64,000 nt of DNA from contig CM073197.1 of NCBI GenBank assembly GCA_037042915.1, forward strand, positions 1,302,001 to 1,366,000, read 5' to 3'. Source of the DNA: Auricularia sp. M13 (taxonomy: Eukaryota; Basidiomycota; Agaricomycetes; Auriculariales; Auriculariaceae). The position numbers were made by a program, and so were the translations under genes. Below are positions 1 to 11,098 of the stretch, piece after piece (position 1 is the stretch's first letter; each line of letters opens with the position of its first letter). Under the pieces are notes generated by a model. That model had not been told where the DNA came from. It did not search any database and worked only from the letters and a program-made list of their open reading frames with translations.

Positions 1-168
1 CCCGAGCCCGGCAGCCGCCCAAGTTCGCGAACGACTATCTGGTATTCCATCTTTTTCGGCAATGTATCCCGAGTTTGCGAACTGAAAATGCTAATCATGT
101 ATACTGTATCAAAAGTATCAAGAAAAGATGTACCCATGTCAGGATTTTGGTATGCGTCCAAACACCAC

Positions 169-2135
169 CTAATGTACAAATGCTTGCCGCTCTTCCGTTA
201 CACCCTCGAGGCTCCAGGAGGAGGCGTTACAGCTCCGTTTGCTGGGGCTAGCAGCTAGTAAGTCGGGGCATACAAACGGTGGCAGCGGTTGCTTACGGCA
301 GCAAACATGCGAATCGTCGCAAACGTTGTTGGGTGGACACTGGACAAGGCATGTAGTGGTATCCTGGGATGACCGCAGTCAGAACTGTCAAATTTCCAAA
401 CAAGTCTGCTTTACCACGAGAGGTTCGATGTCACGGGTATCATATTCAGGCTGGATCGTTGCAGAGTGGACGCCATGCTGAAAAAAAAAGAGTACCCAAA
501 TCAACACGAGTTCAGTCACGAAAAATAAGAAAGTTGTACCTCATGAAGGACTCGACGTATGTCGGCAGTGATGAGCATGTAATCCGACGAACGGTCGATG
601 TGGACATGTACAGACGCGATGACCTTGACCTCGGACAGCTGCCACACGTGTAGCTCGTGTACGGACCGTACGCCTTTGACCTCCGAGATGGCCTCACGAA
701 TATCGTTTAAGGAGACATGTGCAGGCACACCCTGGAGCAGAATGATGGACGTCGAGCGTACTGTCGCCAGAGGTTAGTGTAAGAAGAGCACCAACCGATG
801 GAACACACCGAGGGGTAGTGCAGACGAGAAAATGATGACGGCAATGACGAGACTGATGGTAGGGTCGAAGTAGTAGCGCCAGGAGCCGTGTGCGAGGAGG
901 ATGACAAGGCCAGTCATAATCACACCAACGTTGCCCAGGGCGTCGCCAAGAACGTGTAACACCAGGGCGCGCATGTTCATTGACCCATGCGAATGACCGT
1001 GACTGTGTCCATGGCCGTGCGAATGGCCGTCATGGCTATGCGAAGTGCGCTCCGGCTGCGTTGTGACTGTGCTTGTGAGCGGGTTCGGCTGTGTGTCTTC
1101 TGGCGCGGGAGTAACAGTCGAAGGAGACTCCACAAGCGGGCCGTCGTCGAGGTCCATAGAAACGTCGGAGCGGCTCGCGCGAGGAGACTGGATGCGAAGA
1201 TCTTTGTCACCGCCACTTAAAACCCTTCCATGACGAGAAACCGAAGGAGAACGCGCGCGGTTGCTAGTGCTGATGTCGTTAGCGACTTGCATTATCTGAG
1301 CGCGCGTCTGTGCAGGATGCACATAGAGTGACGACGCAGGCGATTCGGAGCGGTTGATAGTTCCCGACCGAATGTTTAGAGGGTGACTCTGGGACCGGAG
1401 CAGCGGCTGCCGTTCGTCGGGAAGTTCAACAGGTGTCTGGACAGGTGTTGTCTCATCCTTTCCATGCGAGTGACCATGCGAATGTTCTAGGAGACATAGT
1501 CAGCACAAGACGACAAGGGGCTGAAGACTGACCGTGGAACAAGAGGAGGCCTACGATATTCGAAACGAGCCCAAGCCCTCCCACGATCATGATGACTTGT
1601 GGACTACTGATCTCTGCACGGACGCTGAGTGGAATCCAAGGAGAAATCGGCACGTCGACGTGCCTGAAGGCTTGACGAAGCGCTCGATGGCTTCCATGAA
1701 GATGGAGCAGCAGAGCGCGAGTAGAAACACGCCGTTTACTAACGCGCCAAGAATTTCAGCGCGATGCCACCCGTACGAGTACTGGTCGGTAGCCGTGTTC
1801 TCGGTGAGCTGGCTCGAACGCGTCAATACGCGCCTGAACCATCGAGTTGGGATGGGGCGATACCTTAATAGCGTACAGTGCCACTATCAAGCTCAGCACG
1901 TCGCTACGAAGACTATGAGTATTGGCAATAGCGAGGCATGGTATATTCGCACTTGAGCATATGGAAACTGTCTGCGACGAGCGCCAAGGACCCGACAGCA
2001 TAACCTGACGTCGTCGGCGCGGTAAGCAGGGTGCACGCAGCGGCCGTGCCTCGACCTACCAGAAATTAACTCAACGAAGAAAAAAACAACGTCAATGACG
2101 AGGAGGATTATTATTCGGGTGGAACGTGAAGGCAT
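169..2135 (-). CDS. ZRC1: Vacuolar zinc transporter, cation diffusion facilitator family
   Basis: CDF (SLC30/ZRC1-COT1) transporter, expected to move Zn2+ into the vacuole in exchange for H+. The start at 2135 opens with a hydrophobic first helix (IIILLVIDVVFFFVELISG). It is followed across a short intron by the family motif YAVGSLALVADSFHMLN, which holds the HxxxD zinc site, then DVLSLIVALYAIK and YSYGWHRAEILGALVNG. The cytosolic loop is very rich in histidine (HSHGHSHG near 1480 and a run of HxH near 960-1040), typical of zinc CDF proteins. The last helices end in SSALPL, spliced to VRSTSIILLQGVP. The C-terminal domain reads VHELHVWQLSE and HGVHSATIQPEYD, and the tail carries two CC/CxxC-like cysteine clusters. 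About eight introns are inferred; the join near 1600-1665 is uncertain. Family assignment is firm; yeast ZRC1 and COT1 cannot be told apart here. Confidence 0.93.
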
Positions 2136-2775
2136 TGCGGTCAGCGAGGATGGTAGGGGTCGGGAAAGAGATGCGGTTGGCTCCGAGCCGAAGCACGTCA
2201 GCGGCGAGAGGAGTCTCTCTTGTTTTATCTTATCAGATCATCTCACGACATTTGGATTTTTCTTCATCGAAAGGAGCATCAAAATAGCCGACCATTTCAG
2301 TCGTTCAGCGAGCAGCGCGTTGGATGTAACTTTGATTACGATGTGCGTTGAACTCGAGTAAGGTCGCACATGATGCAGCCTGCTGTCTCTGCTCCGCTCA
2401 AACACCTGAAATGTGTCAGGCATCGACCCTCAACTGTAAGTATTGCATACGCAAAGAAATGCGGCCCGTTCCCACGAGAGCGCTGGGCCCTCTCAAGGTA
2501 AGCACCTTCCGCTTCATGCAATCTACTTGCATACCTGGATCTTCGTCGCTTGCAGCGTTGGCCTGCCATGCAACATCTCATGAGCGCACGAGCCTTCAGC
2601 GCCTCAGACTTAGCGCTCAACGACTCCAGTCCGATTTCACACAGCAATAATTCCCTTTGATTGCAGCCCGTAAAGGATGAAGGATAGGGGATGACACGGG
2701 CACAAGAGCTCCCTTGTCGAACACAAAAGCAAAGCTAAAACATCGCTGCACTCCCAAACATTATCCGCGATACCA
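2136..2775. other. Intergenic, zinc transporter promoter side
   Basis: No gene recognised. The stretch holds the 5' flank of the zinc transporter and the 3' flank of the secreted repeat protein. The open frames here are short and resemble no family. Confidence 0.5.
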
Positions 2776-3918
2776 TCAGTGCACCGACTCGTCGGTCTCT
2801 CCGGGGATGCGGAACGAGCGCGCGTGCGGGCGACCGGCGGCCTGGAGCTTCGCCTTGAGCGCTGCGAGACGCGACGCACGGTTGGCAGCGTTGCGCTGCG
2901 CTGCAGCAGCCCCGCCGGCGGCAGCACCTCCAGCAGCAGCCCCGCCGGCGGCAGCACCTCCAGCAGCAGCCCCGCCGGCGGCAGCACCTCCAGCAGCAGC
3001 CCCGCCGGCAGCAGCACCTCCAGCAGCAGCCCCGCCGGCAGCAGCCCCACCAGCGGCAGCACCTCCAGCGGCACCTCCAGCAGCAGCACCTCCGTTGGCG
3101 CCCCGGTTGGCGCCCCGGTTGCGGCCACGACCCTTGCCCTTGCGACGGCGGCCAGTCGCGGTCGTCGTGGTCGACGTCGTGGTAGTCGTGGCGGCGGCGC
3201 CAGCATCTGTTGTAGCAGCAGCACCAGCATCTGTTGTAGCAGCAGTGCCAGCATCTGTTGTAGCAGCAGCACCAGCATCGGTCGTAGCAGCAGCACCAGC
3301 GTCTCCCGCAGCAGCAGCAGCACCAGCCACATCGACGCAGTTACCGAAGTTGCCGGCGCTCTGGAATGCAAGGGTGCATCCACCGGAGCAGTCGGTGCCT
3401 GCGGGGATGGCAACGGTGACTAGCGAGCAGTCAACTCCATGATTCGACCTATGCACGGATGAACGCACTGGGGCTGACGACGTTGCCTTTGGGAGCGGCC
3501 TCGCCGTTCTGGGTGACTTCGACCGCCTGGAAGTTGCCATTCCGGCCAGTCGTGCTCAGCGCCGCCTTGAATTGACTGAGGGTCCGTGAGCACGAAGCCT
3601 AGAGCGTGAGACTGGGTGAAACTCACGTGGAACCGTCGCGTCCGCCGTTGAAGTTCTTTGCGACAAGGTTCACGACGCCATTCTGGATGGTCGCCGTTCC
3701 CGCGCCAGCAAAGTTCGAGCAGCCTTGGAGGTTACCACGGGTCACTATGGCATTGTGTGAACAAACGATCTGGGGGGTGAGAGGGGTTGAGACCGACCAT
3801 CTCCGCGGCTCAATCCGTCGAGGGTGCCCTGGTCAGCCGCGATGATCGCATGGCCAGAGACGCTCAACAGCAGCGACGAGACGGTCGCTGCTGCAACGAC
3901 GAGCTTGGAAGACCACAT
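2776..3918 (-). CDS. Secreted Gly/Ala-repeat protein, function unknown
   Basis: The start at 3918 gives a clear signal peptide (MWSSKLVVAAATVSSLLLSV) cut near SGHA. A cysteine-containing domain follows (QIVCSHNAIVTRGNLQGCSN, then FKAALSTTGRNGNFQAVEV, then VTVAIPAGTDCSGGCTLAF ending NFGNCVDV). This pattern faintly recalls the Egh16/CAS1 family of fungal surface proteins, but I would not assign it. Next come 24-bp repeats (ATTDAGAA), a basic stretch RRRKGKGRGRNRG, 30-bp repeats coding GGAAAGGAAA, and a charged alpha-helical tail. Introns are visible near 3615 and 3430-3465. The first join (about 3770-3800) does not keep frame with any canonical intron of normal size; it may be a base-count error in a run of six C. 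Low-complexity secreted or wall protein is the safest call. Confidence 0.65.
2908..3090 (-). repeat. 30-bp tandem repeat coding GGAAAGGAAA
   Basis: About five near-perfect copies of a 30-bp unit (CCCCGCCGGCGGCAGCACCT plus CCAGCAGCAG on the plus strand), running into degenerate copies. Read on the minus strand each unit codes two GGAAA blocks. The copies are nearly identical in DNA, so the array probably expands and contracts. Confidence 0.9.
3196..3318 (-). repeat. 24-bp tandem repeat coding ATTDAGAA
   Basis: Four to five copies of a 24-bp unit (plus strand AGCATCTGTTGTAGCAGCAG then CACC), with a few substitutions. They lie in the linker of the secreted repeat protein and code Thr/Ala-rich sequence suited to O-mannosylation. 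Confidence 0.85.
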
Positions 3919-5100
3919 CATAGTTCAACAATGAGCTGAGGCATGGTCAGACAGCGCGCATGCGATGTTGGAGAGATGCACCGACAGAGAGATAGTAGAA
4001 GCACGGACTAGCGGCAGGCGAATGAATGAAGTGAAGAGAACAGCGCGCTGACCAGCCGGTGGTCGAGAGAAGGGAGAGGTGGGGGAAAAGCTGGGTGAGG
4101 ACAGCTAAAATCGCGCGGGTGCGAGATTTTATACCCCAGGATCTTCAAGTCGGCACCAAAAGCGCCGAGTTGCTGAGCAACGAAGGGTTGATCCGACGTA
4201 GCGGCCAGCCGCCGTGCCAAGAACAGAACCTACATAACCGAACCTCTGCTCGTTGTCCCAATGGTTCATTGTAGAGCCCACGCGATGCATTATTTATTCA
4301 GGAAAGAGTGTATATCCCCCAAGGGGTTCAGAGAGCAGGAGAGATGCACCTGACCAGGGAAGCGGGATCACGCGTTGGCGTGTTCCGCGATACCATGGTT
4401 GCGGTTCCCATGCTTCTGGGACCCAGCCGATGGGAGTCTTTTGCACAAAGTTACTGATCGACAGACCCTCTGAGCCCCTGGAAGAGGTGCATCGCTGCAT
4501 AATCGTCTTGTCTTATGCGCATATAGGAGCATACAGGCCTCAAGCAGCTTGAGCAGAGGAACAGGCAGGTTGTCAAGGACAAAGTAGCGCGTCGTCGCGT
4601 CGTCGCGTCGTCGCGTGATCAAGACTTGCCGGCTGCCGCATGGCATTTGAATGGCGTGGGACCTTGTCTTATTTTGTGCGAGGTTGCATATATGCAGTCA
4701 ATTGAATACCAAGGTGCGTAGACTCTACCGTAGAGTTGCACTGAGAGAAATGGAAATGTACTTGTTCGACTTTGATCGCGTAAGTATTGCCCTTCATTGT
4801 CGACCTTGTCCAGAGCTCCCGTCGCCAGCCACCAATGGAAGATGCCCTAGGAAATTCCTCCAACCAGCGAATGCAAAATGCTAGTCGATCTTACAGCTAA
4901 GGGACTTGCCAAGTTGGCGAGAAGTCCTCAGGCTGGGAATGTGCTGCCGGACTTTCTAGGCTTGATTCCGCCCTTCTGCACAATATCGAGTATGGCCGGC
5001 CGCAGCTGAGCCACACTGTCCATTGAGACCTGGATGCCAACATTCGATAGCTACAGTGAATTCAGCGCGGACTCTATGAAGTGAGGATCAAGATCCAAAC
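3919..5100. other. Intergenic, divergent promoter region
   Basis: It lies between the start codons of the secreted repeat protein (minus) and the hydrolase (plus), so it should hold both promoters. A TATAAAA on the minus strand sits at 4127-4133. A short CGTCGTCG microsatellite lies at about 4585-4617. No gene is recognised. Confidence 0.5.
4127..4133 (-). promoter_or_regulatory. Possible TATA box of the secreted repeat gene
   Basis: TATAAAA on the minus strand, about 210 bp upstream of the start codon at 3918. The distance allows a 5' leader of about 170 bp. The two tandem secreted genes near 20 kb have similar boxes. Confidence 0.35.
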
Positions 5101-6303
5101 ATGGCGCCGCTACGTCACTCTGCAATGGACGAGCAACTACCTATAGCGTCGTCGAGCGTGCTGAACCTGCCACCACCTGTCCACAGCACCGGCTTCGCAC
5201 GCTGGCCGCTCATCGTCGAGGCTCGCATCTGGCGCGGGCTCATGCGCATCGGGATGTGGATGCACAAACGCGCAAAGCCGCGTCCTGTTGCGCCCAGCTT
5301 CAAGCTCAAGATTCCTGCGACGCTCTCGCCACGCCCGGGCAATATTGGTCTTGTGTTCTACGTTCCCGACGGCTATGAGAAGGGCAGCGCGCAGCGCTGG
5401 CCCGTGATCGTCAACTTTCACGGCGGCGGCTTCACGCTCGGCTCGCCGGAGGACGACGCCAGATGGGCAATGGCTGTATGCCATAACGTTGGCGCGGTGC
5501 TCGTGAGCGTGGCGTACCGCAGAGCACCGGAGAAGCCGTTCCCTACGGCGGTCGAGGACGGTACGGTGGCATGCGTTCCCATAGCATGCCGGCATGGAAT
5601 ACTGACGTATATTGCAGGCGCAGACGCCATTCTCTGGTTACTGGACCATGCGGAGGAGCTCTCACTAGACCCTGAGAAACTCGGCGTGTCTGGGTTCAGC
5701 GCGGGCGGCAACATGGCGCTGACGGCAACGTTGCGGCTGCAGGACGCGCTACTTCGTCGTGCAGGCGCGTCAAACGCGAACGTGACGGGGCTCAGGCGGC
5801 ACGCGGTGAAGCTGGTCTCGACATGGTACCCGAGCACGGACTACACGCGGCCGCGGGAGGAGCGGCGCGCGTCGAGCGTGCGGCCGGACAAGGCGCTCCC
5901 GGGCGTCTTCACGCGGCTCTTCGACCGCTCGTACCTGCACCCGCCGCGCGACATCGCGCTCGACTCGCCGTACCTCTCGCCGGGCGTTGCGGACGACGCG
6001 CTGCTCGCGCTCCTGCCGCACGAGCTGCTCATCTGGACGTGCGAGTGGGACATGCTGCACGACGAGGGCGAGCGCTTCCGCGCGCGCATGGCGCGACTCG
6101 GCAAGCGCGTCGGCGGGCGCACCATCGAGGGCGTCCCGCACGCGTGGGACCGCGCGCCGAACCCGCTCAAGGAGGACGCCACGATGCGCGCCGTCTACGC
6201 CGAGGCGTGCGACGAGATCCGCCGCATATTCCAATTGGGCGAGAGCCAGACTTCGCAGTCGCAGACGTCCATTCATACGTCGTCTATGTCGAAGGGAAAT
6301 TGA
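5101..6303 (+). CDS. Alpha/beta-hydrolase-3 (hormone-sensitive lipase-like) esterase
   Basis: Carboxylesterase of the alpha/beta-hydrolase fold-3 family, about 381 residues. Visible hallmarks are the oxyanion motif HGGGF near residue 107, the nucleophile elbow GFSAGG near residue 180, an acidic partner in CEWDMLHDEG and the catalytic histidine in GVPHAWD near residue 327. One intron of 57 bp (5561-5617) joins VEDG to ADAILWLLDHAEE; being a multiple of three without a stop, it would be invisible to a simple frame search. A hydrophobic but not signal-like N-terminus suggests an intracellular or ER-facing enzyme. The substrate cannot be told. It converges with TUF1, whose stop is 168 bp downstream. 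Confidence 0.88.
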   Translation: MAPLRHSAMDEQLPIASSSVLNLPPPVHSTGFARWPLIVEARIWRGLMRIGMWMHKRAKPRPVAPSFKLKIPATLSPRPGNIGLVFYVPDGYEKGSAQRWPVIVNFHGGGFTLGSPEDDARWAMAVCHNVGAVLVSVAYRRAPEKPFPTAVEDGTVACVPIACRHGILTYIAGADAILWLLDHAEELSLDPEKLGVSGFSAGGNMALTATLRLQDALLRRAGASNANVTGLRRHAVKLVSTWYPSTDYTRPREERRASSVRPDKALPGVFTRLFDRSYLHPPRDIALDSPYLSPGVADDALLALLPHELLIWTCEWDMLHDEGERFRARMARLGKRVGGRTIEGVPHAWDRAPNPLKEDATMRAVYAEACDEIRRIFQLGESQTSQSQTSIHTSSMSKGN

Positions 6304-6471
6304 ATGCGATGACTAGATGGAGTACAAGAGGGCAGGACGATGGAGTGGGGAGGGTGATGCGACTCTGGGGAATGTACTTCCACACTTGTGACTAAGTATA
6401 TTAGAGACTGGTTGCACTCGAGGTCTGTCGAGCACAAGCGGGATGAGCGGCGGGGGCTAAAGGGGGCCCTT

Positions 6472-8250
6472 TTACTCGAGGATTTTGGTGACGATGCCAG
6501 TGCCGACGGTCTTGCCACCCTCACGAAGGGTGAACCTATACAAGCCATCAGTCGAACGTTACCAGCCACTGGAATGACAGCATACCGAGTGCCCTCCTCC
6601 GCGGCGACGTCGTGGACAAGCTCGCAAACAAGGTCCAAGTGATCTCCGGGCATGACCATCTTCTCCTCAGCGTCAGGTGTACCGGGCGGGAAGCTCAGGT
6701 TGACGGTGATATCGGCGGTGCGGATGAAGAGCTGCGGGCGGTAGTTCTGCATGAACGGCGTGTAACGGCCACCCTCCTCCTTGGTCAGAACCTACGTGTC
6801 GTGCGGTTAGCAATGAATTAACGAATAAATACAGATAGCGTACGTAGACCGAGGCAATGAACTTCTTGTGAGGCTTGATCGTTCCGGGGATGGCAATGAC
6901 CTGACCGCGCTTGACCTGCTCGCGCTTGACACCACGGAGGAGTGCACCCATGTTGTCGCCAGCTTCGCCCTGCGTAGGAAATATTGAGTATTAACGACAG
7001 GGATTCGAGGAGAAATCGTGCATACACGGTCGAGCTCCTTGTGGAACATCTCTGAAGAGCCAAAGATGGTAAGTGACCAATTCTCAAAGTTCAGCAATTC
7101 GTCTACGCACCAATGCCAGTGATGGTGGTCTTGAAGGACATGTCCATGCCGACAATCTCGACGTCGGCACCCTTGGTGATGACGCCGCGCTCGACGGGGC
7201 CAGTGCAGACGGTACCGCGTCCGGCGATGGAGAAGACGTCTTCGATGGGCATGAGGAACGGCTTCTCGAGGTCGCGCGGCGGGAGCTCGAGCCAGTCGTC
7301 GCACGCGGCCATGAGCTCGGTGATCTTGTCCTCGCCGATTTCCTTGTTGCGTCCCTCGAGCGCGGCGAGCGCGGAGCCCATGATGATAGGCGTGTCGTCG
7401 CCCTCGAAGTTGTACGTGCTGAGGACCTCGCGCATCTCCATCTCGACGAGCTCGAGCATCTCCGGGTCGTTGATCGCGTCCACCTTGTTGACGAAGACCA
7501 CCAGGCGCTTGATGCCCACCTGGCGGGCGAGCAGCAGGTGCTCGCGCGTCTGGGGCATTTGACCGTCCGTTGCCGAAACCACCTGTCGAGCGCATTCAGA
7601 GGAAATTTCGGGAAAGGGAGCGAGAGGAAGAGGAGGACATACGATGATAGCACCGTCCATTTGCGCCGCACCCGTAATCATGTTCTTAATGTCTTCAAAA
7701 GTTGCGTCAGACCAGCGCACAGTCATCGCGTGCGCACATACAATCCGCGTGTCCCGGGCAGTCGATGTGTCCATAATGACGCTTGTCGGTCTCGTACTCG
7801 ACGTGGGCCGAGTTGATGGTAATGCCGCGGGCCTTCTCCTCGGGCGCCTTGTCGATCTGGTTGTAGTCGACGAAGCGGCCGCCGCCGCGGGACGCGAGGA
7901 CCTTGGTGATGGCTGCGGTGAGCGTCGTCTTGCCGTGGTCGACGTGCCCAATGGTGCCGATGTTCATGTGCGGCTTTGCGCGGGAAAATTTCGTCGACGC
8001 CACTTCGGCGTAGTGACGGCGCGCGCCTGGCGTCTCCCGTCAGCTCGCTGGGCTCTGTATCGCTCAGGAAAAAAGGCGTACATGAGGCGCTGGAGACATT
8101 GAGCGCGTTGGGCAGGCGGAATGCGGTCCGCACGCCTGGACGAGGCCAAAATTCAGAATAGTCTGTTACTTTGCAAAACAAGAAAAATGGCGCACAAGGC
8201 GAGGGAGCTAATCCCTTTTGGAGGGACTTGAAGAAGGCCGGGCCCCACAT
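6472..8250 (-). CDS. TUF1: Mitochondrial translation elongation factor Tu
   Basis: GTPase that delivers aminoacyl-tRNA to the mitochondrial ribosome. GTP-binding motifs are all present: GHVDHGKT (P-loop), DCPGHADY (G3, completed across a splice), NKVD (G4) and GSALAALEG (G5). Domains 2 and 3 follow ([36 protein letters not shown]), ending [20 protein letters not shown]. Nine exons are inferred, one of only about 26 bp (EMFHKELDR). I place the start at 8250 because removing a 60-bp intron gives [19 protein letters not shown] joined to [15 protein letters not shown], an arginine-rich presequence without acidic residues, leading into [15 protein letters not shown]. The start is an inference; the body is certain. 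It shares a 90-bp spacer with divergent PEX14. Confidence 0.95.
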
Positions 8251-8340
8251 CCCTTCCACAGTACGCAGAAAGCAGAAAACAAGTCGAGAACCGTTGACGG
8301 CAAAACGCGCTCTCGGAACCTTCAAGTCCCCAATTCTCCC

Positions 8341-9549
8341 ATGTCCTCTGACGCTTCCTCCGTCGTGGCTCCCCTGCGCCAGGACCTCATCCGGAATGCC
8401 GTCGCGTTTCTGAATGACCCCAAAGTGCGCCAAATGCAGCCAGGGCCATGTGCTCGCACTGACGGACACGGTGACTGCAGATTCAAGCCTCGGCGGTCGC
8501 AAAGCGCATCGAGTTCCTCGAGGCAAAGGGCCTTACCAATGCTGAAATCCAGGAGGCAATATCCCAGGCGGCGCTGTCGACGTCTGGCCCCAGCACCTCT
8601 ACTGCAGCGACCCAGCCGACATATTCCGTGACGCCGTTTGTCTCAGCAGCAGTACGCATACGCGCCGCAACCCGCGCCGCCCGTCCCGCAGCTCGACTGG
8701 CGCGACTACTTTGTATGCCCGTCGTCTCCTTCATTAGAAAACTGAGAGCTTACAGCGCCGCTGCAGATTATGGCCGTGGTGTCTGGCGGCGCGATGTACG
8801 GCCTCGTCGCGCTGGCCCGGGTACGTGCCCGCCCACACGTGATATCCGCGCTTTCATCCACCAACCTGACGTGCCGCGCAGAAATACGTCTGGCCGCGCC
8901 TGCAGCCGCCCGCGTCGACGGCGTACGAGGCGGACCGCGACGCGCTCGCCGCGCAGTTCGACGCCGTCGCCGCGCTCGTGGCCGACATGCAGTCCGACGC
9001 CGCCGCGACGCGCAAGGCGCTCGAGCAGCAACGGAAGGACGTCGAGGCCGCGACGGAGGACGTCGAGAACGTCGTGCGCGAGCTCAGGGCGGGCGAGGCG
9101 AAGGCGAGCAACGAGCTCAGGGAAATTCGCGCCGAGGTCGACACGATCAAGGAGCTCTTGCCCAAGGTCTGCTCTTATCCAGAACGTATCTGCTTCAGCT
9201 CTGACATGCCTGACTCTTTTCGCCCTTGTAGATGATGGACAAGACGCGCGAGGCGCAGACGCAAGGGCTCACAGAACTGCGCGCCGAGCTGGCCAGCTTG
9301 AAGTCATTGCTCTTGACGCTTGGCCCCTCCTCCTCGGGCGCATCCTCGCCCATGCCGCCTATGCCTCTTCCGCGCCCGGGCATCCCTGCATGGCAGCTGG
9401 CCAGCAGTCGTGCGAGCGCACCTGCGCCCGGAAGCAGCACACCGCCTGCTACCAGCACCCCTGCGCCGGTGCCATACAGCATAAACGGGAGCGGGAGCAG
9501 TGTTGGAAAGGCGCCTGCGACTCCCGAGCCCGAGGAGTCCTCGGAGTGA
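8341..9549 (+). CDS. PEX14: Peroxisomal docking protein Pex14
   Basis: Peroxin of the importomer docking complex that receives cargo-loaded Pex5 at the peroxisome membrane. The N-terminal Pex5/Pex19-binding domain reads LRQDLIRNAVAFLNDPK, spliced to IQASAVAKRIEFLEAKGLT. A Pro/Gln linker leads to the conserved DWRDYF then IMAVVSGGAMYGLVALAR (membrane segment), KYVWPRLQPP, a long coiled coil (about residues 125-245) and a Ser/Pro tail. Exons: 8341-8424, 8481 to the linker, to 8712, 8767-8820, 8882-9166, 9232-9549. Between TYS and QQQYAYAPQ the frame must change by one base near 8628-8646: either a 19-bp GT-AG intron (8628-8646) or a surplus T in TTT at 8637-8639. About 317-324 residues. Confidence 0.9.
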
Positions 9550-9769
9550 ACTTTCATATCGATAAGCACCGTCGGAACCATGTATCTTATCGATGTCGCG
9601 TGTATTCTATAGCTCTCCCGCTTCCGCGAAGCAGTAATCATACGCCAGCATGCGTGAAAGTCACCAGTGCTGCTGTTGCTCTCCGATTCGCGCCGAACGG
9701 CGGCGCGGAGCGGAAGCAGCCGGTTTGCAGTGACTGCACTCAACCCACGCACACCCACACTCACTCACG

Positions 9770-10240
9770 ATGCCGGCGCTGCGTCTCCGCCTCCCGCGGC
9801 GTGCTGCGCTGCCCAGCACGTCTGCCACGCCCACCGTCAGCGCACGGCGCTACGCGTCGCACGGCGCGCCGTCGTACAACGAGCCCACTGGCTACCTCTT
9901 TGGCGAAAAGGTCTGTTCATGTCACTGGACGGGACTGGCCTGCAGTCTGACTGCGCGCAGCCGCCACCGCCCGGCCAGAAGCGCAAGCGCGAGAGCTGGG
10001 AGACGATATACTACTGGGGCATGTTCGGCTCGATGGCGGTCGCGACCGTCCTGCTCTACATCAAGCCCGACACCAGGTCCGTCGCTGTTCTGCCCATCGC
10101 TCATTTTACTCAGGAGATGGTGCAGCATCCAGACGTGGGCGCTGCAGGAGGCCAAGGCGCGCATGGAGGCGCGCGGCGAGCTGCCCAAGTACGTGCCGTC
10201 GGCCGCGAGCGCCGCGGGCCGCTCGACGCCGTCGCAATAG
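9770..10240 (+). CDS. NDUFB11: Complex I subunit ESSS (NDUFB11-like)
   Basis: Accessory single-membrane-span subunit of mitochondrial NADH:ubiquinone oxidoreductase, membrane arm. Three exons (9770-9910, 9961-10076, 10126-10240) give 123 residues: an arginine-rich presequence, then NEPTGYLFGEK joined to PPPPGQKRKRESWETIYYWG, the membrane helix MFGSMAVATVLLYIKP, and DTS joined to IQTWALQEAKARMEARGEL. The NEPTGxLFGEKP block and the ESW...YY.GM motif are characteristic of the fungal subunit. It converges with the H-protein gene (177 bp between stops). Confidence 0.9.
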   Translation: MPALRLRLPRRAALPSTSATPTVSARRYASHGAPSYNEPTGYLFGEKVCSCHWTGLACSLTARSRHRPARSASARAGRRYTTGACSARWRSRPSCSTSSPTPGPSLFCPSLILLRRWCSIQTWALQEAKARMEARGELPKYVPSAASAAGRSTPSQ

Positions 10241-10417
10241 AGCCGCCAGACCTCAGCCAACGCAGACCCGGAAACTGTATTATCGTATATTCCCTAACTT
10301 TTGCGCTACGCGTGTGCCTGGTGTTGAGACCTGCTCTCAGTCTCCAGTCTCCGGTCTCCAGTCTAGATCTCGGTCACGGTGATGAAACCGTCCATAAGTA
10401 ATAGTGGAGTGGAGTGC

Positions 10418-11098
10418 TCAGTGGCCGCCCTCGGCCTCGCAGTGCAGGCTGTACTCCTCCTGCGTGAGCAGCGCGTCCAGCTCCTTCTCCGCGCCCTCGG
10501 ACACCTCGATCTTGCACAACCAGCCTGCGAGCGAAGCAAGTGACGTAAGAATTCAACCAACGAGCCACGCAAAACGCACCTGCGCCCTCGGGGTCCTTGT
10601 TGATGAGGCCCGGGTTGCTCGACAGCTCCTCGTTCACCGCGACAATCTTGCCCGATATCGGCGCAAACTGCAAGCGAGGCGTGAGTTCAGTCGCAGGAGC
10701 AATATGCGATAGCAACCCACGATGTCGGATGCAGCCTTGGTGCTCTCCACCGCGCCAATTTGCTCTACACATTGCCCATCGCCGTCAGCGGAGGGCGAGG
10801 ATGGAGTAAGGGGAAACGGACCCTCTTGCTTGACGTCAGCGCCGACGGCCGGCAGCTCGACGAACGCGACCTGGCCGAGGCTCGCCTGCGCGTAGTCCGA
10901 GATGCTCATCGTGCCCACGCGCGTCTCGCTGTCGTACGCGAGCACCTCGTGCTCCTTCGTGTACTTTTTCGCTGCAGTCAGTCAGTGAATGCTTGAATGT
11001 GGCCGCGAGTGTGAGACGCACTGACGATGGTCCGCGCGCCGAACGCGCGCAGGCGCGTGGACGCGGCCAGGGAGCGGCAGGCGGCGCGGGCGAGCATG
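10418..11098 (-). CDS. GCV3: Glycine cleavage system H protein, mitochondrial
   Basis: Lipoyl carrier that shuttles the aminomethyl group among the P, T and L proteins of the mitochondrial glycine decarboxylase. The presequence is MLARAACRSLAASTRLRAFG. The core reads KKYTKEHEVL, GTMSISDYAQASLGQVAFVE, then GAVESTKAASDI, in which the lysine of ESTKA is the lipoylation site. It continues FAPISGKIVAVNEEL, NPGLINKDPEG, GWLCKIEV and ends at EAEGGH (stop 10418-10420). Five exons, about 153 residues, the usual size. All key residues are present, so it should be functional. Confidence 0.94.

Noticed and set aside
4585-4617. CGTCGTCG run as a possible regulatory or CRISPR-like repeat
   Set aside because: Too short and without spacers; a plain microsatellite.
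5418-6276. Long antisense open frames across the hydrolase, and similar ones in F-box, SNF4 and BYR4
   Set aside because: Arg/Pro/Ala-rich shadows caused by high GC at third codon positions; no family motifs.
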